DNA of 64,000 nucleotides, taken from contig OY804579.1 of assembly GCA_963680875.1 (NCBI GenBank), forward strand, positions 37,029,397 to 37,093,396. Reading direction: 5' to 3'. Of this stretch, positions 25,501-37,500 are shown piece by piece (within the stretch, counting starts at the first letter, position 1; every line of letters begins with the position of its first letter). Below the pieces are notes generated by a model. It was given only the letters and a program-made list of their open reading frames with translations. It did not search any database and was not told the DNA's origin. Source of the stretch: Bathymodiolus brooksi. Its lineage: Eukaryota > Mollusca > Bivalvia > Mytilida > Modiolidae. The translations under genes and the position numbers were made by a program.

Positions 25501-28500
25501 GACAGACAATACCATGGCCAAGAGAAAAAGAGAAGGACAGACAATAACATGGCCAAGAGAAAAAGAGAAGGACAGACAATACCATGGCCAAGAGAAAAAG
25601 AGAAGGACAGACAATACCATGGCCAAGAGAAAAAGAGAAGGACAGACAATACCATGGCCAAGAGAAAAAGAGAAGGACAGACAATACCATGGCCAAGAGA
25701 AAAAGAGAAGGACAGACAATACCATGGCCAAGAGAAAAGAGAAGGACAGACAATACCATGGCCAAGAGAAAAGAGAAGGACAGACAATACCATGGCCAAG
25801 AGAAAAGAGAAGGACAGACAGTACCATGGCCAAGAGAAAAAGAGAAGGACAGACAGTACCATGGCCAAGAGAAAAAGAGAAGGACAGAAAATACCATGGC
25901 CAAGAGAAAAAGAGAAGGACAGACAATACCATGGCCAAGAGAAAAGAATAAATAGGCAAACAATGACCTACATAACATTCATTATTAACACTACCCTCAA
26001 TACTAAGGGTTGAGCAATACAAACTTCACAAAAACTAGGGGGTAAACTCAGGTGCCCCTGAAGGGACAGCAGATCCTGCTACACTTGTGGCAACCATCGT
26101 GTTACTCGTTGCTCCACCTTTTCCATGTTCTCTATTAAAACAAATAACACCTTTGTCCATGACACCTCCAAAAATGTTACCTGACACTTGATTTACTTCA
26201 TACTTGACATATCTTTGTATCTAGTCAATACTACTTACATACTATCCTAATATTGCAGATAGTTCACAAAAGTAACATGTTTCAACTATGAATATCTTAA
26301 ATACGAAAACAAATCTACTACATTGTATTACATCAAATAAATGCACAACAAACATGGCAGCCTGCATGGCAAAATGTGAAATCGATTCCAAAATCATATA
26401 TAGCCTTGTGGTATTTGTTTCTGGTATTATGTATTGGGTCTTATAGGCAAATGTAATGTTTTTCTCATAATGGAATCATCCAGGGAAGTTTACAGATTTT
26501 CTTTTAGGTACTGAAAAGTATGTTTTCCAGGTTGGTCAAAAAACGAAAGAAAAAACGATAACACAATAAATAATAAAGATGTTTATTAACATATGTATTT
26601 ATATCATTTTATTTAAGAATGAATGCATTTATATCATAAAACAATAACAATCAATTACAACAGATTGGACATCCACTCAAACTTCCACCTGTCAATATAT
26701 ATCTCATCGTCTCCAACTTTTTCGGGGAAAAGATTCTCAGGACCTATCGTAGTAAAAGTATATAATTCATTCAAGCATACCTCGCCCTCGCATACCAAAA
26801 AATGTTTTTCCAGGTAAATTTCTGTGGCTAACACATGGTCTTTTATTGTAATATACACTGAGGGAAAAAACACCTGATCAGATAATGGGGGAAAAAATCA
26901 TTGTGAAATTGAACTATCCTTTCAATTCATGAAAATAAGTCGACAATTAATGAATTAATTAAGTTAATTGTACAACAAATTTCAATATCTTATTGCAAGC
27001 AACAATATTTTATAATTAGTGAGTGATATCTTATTTCATGAGTTCTGCTATTACGCTGAATCCTACTTGCTTTAATGAAAGATTGAAATTGATCATTGTT
27101 GTCACCATCTGCAGGTTGACAATCTGGGTTAGGGTTAGGGTTATGGTGTTTAACACCACTTTCAATAATATTTCAGTTTTATCATGATGGTCAGTTTTAT
27201 TGGTGGAGGAAACCGGAGAGCCCGGAGAAAACCACCGACAAACTTTATCACATAATGTTGTATCGAGTTCACCTCGCCTGAGCTGGGTTCAAACTCACAA
27301 CTTTAGTGGTGATAGGCACTGGATGCACAGATAGTTGTAAATCCAACTATCATACGATCACGACGGCCTCTGACTATTAATGGAACATTCATATTTCTTT
27401 ATTATAAATTTTAGTGAATTCTGAGGAGAAATTTTAAAATATTTTCCCATTATAAAAGTGTAGTGGTGGCCATATTAAATATCACATCATTATCTTGGTA
27501 GAGGAACATTCCTGCCATACTTGCCTAATTTGATTCCCCTCCTATTATCCTGTAAACCCTTATAAGTTTGAATCTGTTAGTTATAGGGTCTTTCATAGCA
27601 ACTACATCTGGATTTTCATAGCTGGTCGATTCAATTAAAATTTTCTGTTATTATCTTTTATTGGCAATCCACTAACTGGGTTCATGTTACTAGGGTTACA
27701 TTTCAACTGATCATTCTGTGACGTAGGAAACAACTATTATAGCAGGCTTCAAAAGAAATACAGAGCTTTCAAAGGTGTCAAATTCAAGATGACAGCTAAC
27801 CATGAACCAGTCTCCCTAGAGCCTGTAATGTCTACTATTAATATTCAGTCCTCACAATGAGTACAGGCCCTCCGGTCCAAGACCATCAAAACTTTGTTCG
27901 GACCAGTAAACTTTTCAGTTTTTATCTAGAACAATATTAAAAAAATTGAAGAATTTGATTCGGACCAGTAAATTCAAATTTTCATTTCAAGGACTGAATA
28001 TAGGCCAGGAACAAATAAGAATTGCCCAAGGGACCCGTCAAAGGCAAAACAAAAATTACCTTAGAATGACAACTAAGAATTGCCCATGGGAGCCATCAAA
28101 GGCAAAACAAAAATTACCTTAGAATGACGACTAAGAATTGCCCATGGGAGCCGTCAAAGGCAAAACAAAAATTACTTTAGAATGACGACTAAGAATTGCC
28201 CATGGGAGCCATCAAAGGCAAAACAAAAATTACCTTAGAATGACGACTAAGAATTGCCCATGGGAGCCATCAAAGGCAAAACAAAAATTACCTTAGAATG
28301 ACGACTAAGAATTGCCCATGGGAGCCATCAAAGGCAAAACAAAAATTACCTTAGAATGACGACTAAGAATTGCCCATGGGAGCCATCAAAGGCAAAACAA
28401 AAAATACCTTAGAATGACGACTAAGAATTGCCCATGGGAACCCCCTTCAAAGGCAAAACAAAAATTACCTTAGTATGATGACTAAGATCTAAAACTTCTG

Positions 28501-31500
28501 TGTGACTCAATGATCCATAGGCTGAAAAAATAAAGACAAAAATCCCCTTAATCTCTAATTATTTACAAATCAATATTAAATAAAAATGATCACACTGAAG
28601 TATATCTTCAAAAATATTTTATTCTATTGTAAAAAAAAAGATGTTGTCAAAATCATTTTTACATATTTCAATTTTGTCCAATATTGCTAAAGTTGGCATT
28701 AAACACCAATCAATCAATCAATCAACTATTAAATTACCTGAAGTTTGAATAATTTTAGATCTTTCACTGCCTGTAAAACTTGTGTTGACAACAAGATCTT
28801 CATCTGGAGGTTTCTTTGTGTTAGAGGAAAGGAAAAACACTTTTTCAGCTGTGGGATTTGGCCATGATAAAATTCCTTTCTTGTCAATACAGCATAAAGA
28901 CTGGAAAATACAAATAGTATCTAATAGTAAACAATTTAGGATTAAATGATAATCAGTCCATCACAACTATCTTTGAGCATGCTTCAACAGAGCATCCAAT
29001 GCTGGGCAAATTTCACTATGATCTATTACTTTGAATGAATGACTACAGATGTAATGAGTTAGTTAGTGATTAGTCCGAGATTCCTCTGCCATCTAACGGC
29101 TTTTATGGATTTTCTGTAGCCGTTGGACGTCAGAGCGCTATATATACGGAAAACCGGATTTGCCTCTCCAGCTCTGGGTCGGCACATTTCCACGTTTCGT
29201 GGCTATCGGATTTTATTTTCTATCAGAAACCCTTATATAAATCGCTTCACCAACCATTTTTCTATTCATTCATAACCATCTTACCCTCAGAAAGTGGTGT
29301 TACACTCCATTACAGCACGATTTTGCCTTAGATCCTATTATTCCGCCATTTGACTTCCATTTTCGAATCTACAAACGTGATCTCGCGATACTAACTGAAT
29401 GATAACAGTAACGCATTGCATGATGGGAGCTACTTAATTCAGCGCACCAAATTATTTGAGCATTATTTGCATACGTAAACAACATTCAAATCACATGGAA
29501 GACGATACATTTAAGCGTATTCTGCAGGACAAACAGTCCATCTATAGATCAAAGCAGAGCAGAAGGAAATAATACAGAATGTGTTGGAAAGAAAAGATTC
29601 AATGGCAGAGTGTTACCAACGGGCTTCGGAAAGAACATGTGTTACGTCCCCCCTTTTTGGACAAGGTACTACATTTTTTTTTCTTATGGTTATCTGTAAT
29701 TCACTATTGCTGTTAAAGTCATTACCAATCAATAAAATCAACTGTATTAAATTTTATGTTAATTGTTCTGCCTTAACAGGCGTGTATGATTGGCAATACA
29801 TATATTTGTTTGTTTGTTTATATGCAAATCATCTCCCATGATACATTGCGGTAATCATGGTTTTCTCGTAGTCACGTGACAAATGTTTGAAAAATGGAAG
29901 ACAAATGGCGGAATCATAGGATCTAAGGCAAAATCGTGCTGTAATGGAGTGTAGCACCACTTTCTGAGGGTAAGATGGTTATGAATGAATAGAAAAATGA
30001 TTGGTGAAGCGATTTATATAAGGGTTTCTGATAGAAAATAAAATCTGATAGCCACGAAACGTGGAAATGTGCTGACCCAGAGTTGGAGAAGCAAATCCGC
30101 TGTTTTCTGTATGCATAGCGCTCTGACGTCCCACGGCTACAGAAAATCCATAAAAGCCGTTAGACGGCAGAGGAATCTCGGACTAGTTAGTGATTAGCCA
30201 AAAGAACTATTTTTCAGTTATATCATGGTGAGAACAAGATACATTTCATGTATGATCACTTCGTATTAGACAAAGAAGTTTAGTTGGACTTTGATAGTGC
30301 AGGCTCATTAAAACAACAATCAACGGGTAGACATGTTGCTCTATTCGGACAAATTATTCTTATTTGGAGCCAACTAGTCTTTGCCCTTTCTCCTTAATGC
30401 TGTGTGCTTAGCGGAGAAGCAGGAAAAAATCAATATTTTTTTAGTCTTGACACAAGCATGTTAACCATTACACCATCAATGTTGTGCCTATAGATGGACA
30501 CATTATGAAAAGGATTTTTAAACAGTGATGGTCAACAATTCCAACAATATCAACAAAATGAACAACCACCTCTCACCTAAAATCATTGAACACATAAAAA
30601 GACAACAACATGTAACATTGGAAAACCAGGTCCTGGCTTGGGACAGGCACACAAATGTGGCAGGGATAAACCGATTAAAGGTCCCAATCCTCCCCTCTTG
30701 ATAATTAGGTATCCTATGGCAATATCTACATTTATCATATACTTGACATTGATATGATAGTCTTTGCATTGTGTAACGACCGGAAGTAAACTAGTCATAA
30801 TTTCACCCCCAGGCTGATAATCCCATATCAGAGACGTCTCGTGCAAAAAACTCATAATAGTGCGTCTCGTGCAACTTACTTCCGGTATTTCCAGTGACGT
30901 CTGTTTATAAACATTACCCGACACACAACGTTGAGTGGGAGATATGGGTCTCATCACGATTCACGAAAAATACTGTTTACTAATCACATTTCACGGGAAG
31001 TAAATTATGATGATCACACTTCTTGGAACAATATGAAACCCAACGTAAATTGTTAAAAGTACGTTTTCATTCCTTGTTACTTCCCTACTAATCGTGTCAA
31101 CAAGAATCGGTGGAAGTGACCAGTGTGACAGTAAGGATGTCTGTAATATTAACAAATCGAGTTGAGAACGATTTTGAATGAAAACGATTCATGGGTAATT
31201 CCCTTGTCATAATTCACGATAAATAAAAAAAACGACACTAAAGAATCACATCTATATTTTCTATGTTTCAAAATGCCTTCATATGAAATATTGCCATTAA
31301 TATTTATATGGGTAGAAATGATCGTGTTTGAGAATAGTGTTCTGAAAATGTATCTGTTGAATACACACTTATGCTTCCACATAAATTCATTTAATTATTT
31401 CATTTTGTTTATTTGTTTCATAGAACAGAATGTAGGTTTAGGTTCATGGTGCCACTTTAAACAATATTTTAGTTATATCGTGGTGGTCAGTTTTATTGGT

Positions 31501-34500
31501 GGAGGAAATTAGAGTACCTCGAGAAAAACAATGACCTGTTGCAAGTCACTGATAAACTTTATCACATAATGTTGTATCGAGTACACCTACGCATGAACAG
31601 GGTTCGAACTCACTTTAGTGATCATAGCCCAGGTAGTTCTAAATCGTGCTACCATGCGATAACGTGCATGACGGCCCAATTTAACAGAATGTACTTACCG
31701 TAACAGATCCTAAAACTTGAGTAACATTAACTCTCCTGGTAACTACTGTACACTCTCCTTTAACTATTGATGAAAACCAATGTAGAATGTTGTCATAATC
31801 AACGTCAAGTTTTGTATCATCTTCTGATAACGTACTGTCACTACTAAAACTGTCTTGTGTTGCTAACTGTAAAAATGTCAAAAAATAACATCCATTAATA
31901 ATACTGTCACTACTGAAACTGGTGTATGGTGTTTAACGCCTCTTTCAACAATATTTGAGTTATATCGTGGTGGTCAGTCTTATTGGTGGAGGAAACCGGA
32001 GTACCCGAAGGAAACTACCGGCCTGTCGCAAATCACTGACAAACTTTATCACTTAATGTTGTATTGAGTACACCTCGCCATGAACAGGGTCTGAACTCAC
32101 AATTTTAGTGTGCACATGTAGTTGTAAATCCAACTAATCAGGACCACGATGGCCACAATGGGAATTGAATGCCTAATATAAATATAAATGTCATTCATTC
32201 TTGATCTCTGTGTCATTTTGTCTACATGAGGCTGTGAAATGTAGAACAGCAATAAAAGCGCTGGTCTTGTATTTTAATTTGTATCTATGTGTAAAGTTGG
32301 ATAGTCTTTCATGTTATTTTACATCAATATCTTTTCTAACTTATTTATTACGTTCATGGCGTGTACTTGATACAACATTATATGATAAAGTTTCTCAGTG
32401 CCTTGCGACAGGTCGGTGGTTTTCTCCGGGTACTCAGATTTCCTTCACCTATAAAACTTACTGCCACGATATAACAGTAATATTGTTGAAAGTGGCATTA
32501 AACATCACAAACAAACAAACAAACAAACAAACTTCTTTAATACGGTCATAGAACAGTGTAAATACCTTGGAATGTTTGACTGTCTGGAATGCTGAAAATA
32601 CTCTAGCTTGACCATATATACTAAGAATCCTCCATATTAATGGATATAATACTGGCACTATTGGTAAAATAGCATGGACCTGTAAAGACAACGACTTATG
32701 TTATGTAAGTTGATATATTATACAGGCAATACAAATTTCCTTAAAAGAGTAGATTCATTACTAAAAATTCTTACAGAACTTCAGGCAGATAAGAAATATG
32801 TTTTTTTTTTACATTTAAATGATAGTTAAGGTCATGGTCTCTCTTTAATAGAACTAATATTATACATATGACAACTTCTGTATCATGAAGAATATATATA
32901 TTATGTATAAAGTTCAAGATTAGGATTCAACATTCTTTACAACAGCTCTGCTCTCCTAGTTATATGTATGCAGTGGCATTTTACTCGTATGACTGCTTCA
33001 TTTTAATAAAAAGGAAAGTTTGGACCCATTAAACTAGTTAAACCCTGCCACTTTTTATTGAAGTGCCTGTACCAAGCAACTAGAGTGAGTGGTCATATTA
33101 TGTTTTCATTTTATTTAGAAATTTGTCTAAACATAGTATTTAAATATGTGCTTTTAAAAAATGAAGTAAAATATTTACCTCAAAGTTTAGGTTGTACACG
33201 AAACATTTAGTAAGCAAAAAAGTAATATCAACCAGATAGTTTTTCAAACACTCTTTCAACAGCAGCTCACAGTAAAGCGTCTTTACCTATGCTATTTTTC
33301 AATATAATAACCATTTTGTATTTCCTGGAAAGGAAATCTTTTTTACCTGTAATGCCTGCAGTAAGAAATGTGTTTACCTGTAAAACCAGTATCATTTCTG
33401 TCCAATGTCCACTGTGATCTGGTAAATACATATATCTAATTACATTTGTAATTAACAACAAAATCTGTAAATAAATATTATCATAATTAGGGGTTAGGGT
33501 TATGGGTTCAACACTATTTTAGCTATATCGTGGCAGTCAGTTTTATTGGTGGAGGAAACCAGAGTACCTGGTGAATACCACTGACCTGCAGCAAGTCACT
33601 ACCAAACTTATCACATAATGTTATATCGAGTACAGCTTGCCACGGGCTGGATTCAAGCTCACAACTTTAGTGGTGATAGGCACTGATTGTATAAATCTAA
33701 TTACCATACAATCATGACAATGACATCCCCTTATCATAATTAGGAAAAATAATTATATTGTTTAATATTGATAAATAAAAAAACACCTAGAAATGTATCA
33801 TGTCTGTGAAAGGTTAACCATATTCTGAAAATAGAATCTCTTATGAAATCTCCACAGCAATAAAGTCATGTGTTTCTCAAAAAAACCTGAATCAATGTTA
33901 TGTCTAAAAAACATCTGCTAATGAAAACACATTTCAAATGTAAGTATTATATTGAAAATAAAAAGTTAAAAGTTAAATATCAATGGTCGACAATATAAGA
34001 AACCATAACAATTAGAACCATCTCTGTTACCATAGTAATGATAGTTTGTATTGCTTTGTGTGCAACATTGTATAATCTCTCCACACCATCCCCTCATTTT
34101 CACCCTTTTCTTGCTATAAGAATTTCAAGAAAAGTCTAGTTTGGTTCTATTTTACTGAGAATACATTTTGCTAGTTTGTCATACAAGGAACCTCATAATG
34201 ATATCCATGTTTGATGAATATTCATTTCAATACAAATGGCACAGTCCTTTTAAACAGACACATTTTGGGGAATGTTATATGTATATAGTATAAAGATTTT
34301 TATTTCACTCCTAATTCTCAACATGATACAAAACTTCTAATTCTCAACATGATACAAAACTTCTATCTTAATCTGAACTGATTTTGTTTCTTTCAGCCAT
34401 TGGTACCAGTATACCAGACCACCTCTCTTATCAGGACGATATAACTGAAATATTGCTGAAAGTGGCATTAAACACTATAAACCAAACCAACCTTATCAGG

Positions 34501-37500
34501 CCAGATTTCAGATGCACTTAGATAGTAAAATCCTACTAAATTTCCCCCTCATGAGAGGCTGTTCCTCTTATAAGGACACTTTCATTTCAGAAGACACTCA
34601 TGGCGAGGTTTACTCAATACAACATTATGTGATAAAGTCTATCAGTGACTTGTGGCAGGTCGATGGTTTTCTCCGGTTTCCTCCACCAATAAAACTGATC
34701 GCCATGATGTAACTGAAATATTGTTGAAAGTGGCATTAAACACAATAACCCTAACCCATTTCAGAATGGGGGTCCTTATAAGAGGGGGGTTATGTATTTA
34801 CAAACATTACTTATGATCAATGATCTTCAAGAAGTATTGTTATCTTGTACACATATGCTATATGATCTGTTGTTGATGTTACCTGGTACAGGTATGATAT
34901 TTGAACTGTTGTTGATTAATTTTGTAATTCCAAATGTAGTTACAGGTGTGTTAAAGAATCTCTACAACTTCAATTACCGTACCAGCATAGCTATAATCAA
35001 GGGTCAATACAAGAATAGGTAGGTAAAAATCAAACTGCCATGCGATATGGCAACTACGAATTTACTTTGCGATAACAAAACCTCTACTGTTCAATTAGAT
35101 AACCTATACATTTACTTTGTGATAACAAAACCTCTACTGTTTAATTAGATAACCTATACATTTACTTTGTGATAACAAAACCTGTACTGTTTAATTAGAT
35201 AACCTATACATTTACTTTATGATAACAAAACCTGTACTGTTCAATTAGATAACCTATATATTTACATTATGATAACAAAACCTGTACTGTTTAATTAGAT
35301 AACCTATACATTTACTTTGTGATAAAAAAACCTGTACTGTTTAATCAGATAACCTATACATTTACTTATGATAACAAAACATGTACTGTTTAATTAGATA
35401 ACCTATACATTTACTTTGTGATAACAAAACCTGTACTGTTCAATTAGATAACCTATACATTTACTTTGTGATAACAAAACCTCTACTGTTTAATTAGATA
35501 ACCTATACATTTACTTTGTGATAACAAAACCTGTACTGTTTAATTAGATAACCTATACATTTACTTATGATAACAAAACCTGTACTGTTTAATTAGATAA
35601 CCTATACATTTACTTTATGATAACAAAACCTGTACTGTTTAATTAGATAACCTATACATTTATTTTGTGATAACAAAACCTCTACTGTTTAATTATATAA
35701 CCTATACATTTACTTTGTGATAACAAAACCTCTACTGTTTAATTAGATAACCTATACATTTACTTTGTGATAACAAAACCTGTACTGTTTAATTAGATAA
35801 CCTATACATTTACTTTATGATAACAAAACCTGTACTGTTTAATCAGATAACCTATACATTTACTTATGATAACAAAACATGTACTGTTTAATTAGATAAC
35901 CTATACATTTACTTATGATAACAAAACCTGTACTGCTTAATTAGATAACCTATACATTTACTTTGTGATAACAAAACCTGTACTGTTTAATCAGATAACT
36001 TATATATTTACTTTGTGATAACAAAACCTCTACTGTTTAATTAGATAACCTATACATTTACTTATGATAACAAAACATGTACTGTTTAATCAGATAACTT
36101 ATATATTTACTTATGATAACAAAACCTGTACTGTTTAATTAGATAACCTATACATTTACTTTATGATAACAAAACCTGTACTGTTTAATTAGATAATTTA
36201 TACATTTACTTTATGATAACAAAACCTCTACTGTTTAATTAGATAACCTATACATTTACTTTGTGATAACAAAACCTGTACTGTTTAATTAGATAACCTA
36301 CACATTTACTTTATGATAACAAAACCTCTACTGTTTAATTAGATAACCTATACATTTACTTTGTGATAACAAAACCTGTACTGTTTAATTAGATAACCTA
36401 TACATTTACTTTGTGATAACAAAACCTCTACTGTTCAATTAGGTAACCTATACATATACTTTATGATAACAAAACCTGTACTGTTTAATTAAATAACTTA
36501 TGACTTTCGCATGAGTTGTCATAGTAACAATTTTTTTTTAACTTAAACTGTTATATTTGTTATTACAAAATAAATAGTGATGTAGATGAAATGGTAATAC
36601 TGACAGACAGACAAAGTGATCCCTATGTGCTGACCATGGTGAAATGATAAATAAAGATGAATGATTTAAATTTGGACAATGAGAGGCAAAAATCTAGAAA
36701 TCTTTAATAGTAAACACCTAGCTGTCTTAAAAAATTTCCATGCTAAATCAAAATAATTCTGGTAGAACATGAAATATCTTACAAATATTGCTGGTAAAAG
36801 TCTTCTCTCTACCATAACACTTGTAATCATATGTCTTTCATTCTCTATCACAGAATTTGGTCTGTAAAAATTATCTTTCAACATAGTTCTACAAAAAAAA
36901 AAATAGATCAGATTTTGATAGCTTTTTGCACAGAAAATGGTGCTTGCTGCTAGAAATAAGCATTCAACTGTATTTTGTTTTCTTGTTGATGCCCTGCATC
37001 TGGAAAATTTAAACGACAGAAACAGAGTTTGCTTTTCATGCAAATGTAGCACTGGTAAAACATTTCTTCAAGCTTTTAGTTGTATACTCTTACAGTACTT
37101 TATACAGTTATGGATGTATTGTGCATGATAAGAGTATCTAATGTGTGCACTCCTTCAATTTTCAATTTTTAGATGTTATTTTCTAAAACATATATAGACC
37201 ATCTAATTAATCTGCCCATTTCAACTATACTACTTTCTATTTTTCTTACTAATCATCTGACAGGAGTACTGTGGTTGTTTTTTGTTCAGGGACAATGATG
37301 ATGGTATTTGTAAGATAACTTCACTTGTTTTTTATTTTCTTATTGATAATCCTGCATTTGGGAAATTAAATTCTATATAGGTCAAGGACCAATTATCGCC
37401 ATTTTTTTCTTGTTTTTGTCAGATTATTTCTATGTAGTCAAATACACCCCTTCAAGCGCCTCATAATTTTGAATGTTACCAATCGACTTACCTTGGATGG

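Noticed and set aside
20838..26022. Three ~1,700-codon minus-strand frames and plus-strand frames up to 892 codons
   Set aside because: All arise from the 35-bp satellite, whose unit lacks stops in several frames; the same peptide pattern appears in every frame and there is no non-repetitive domain.
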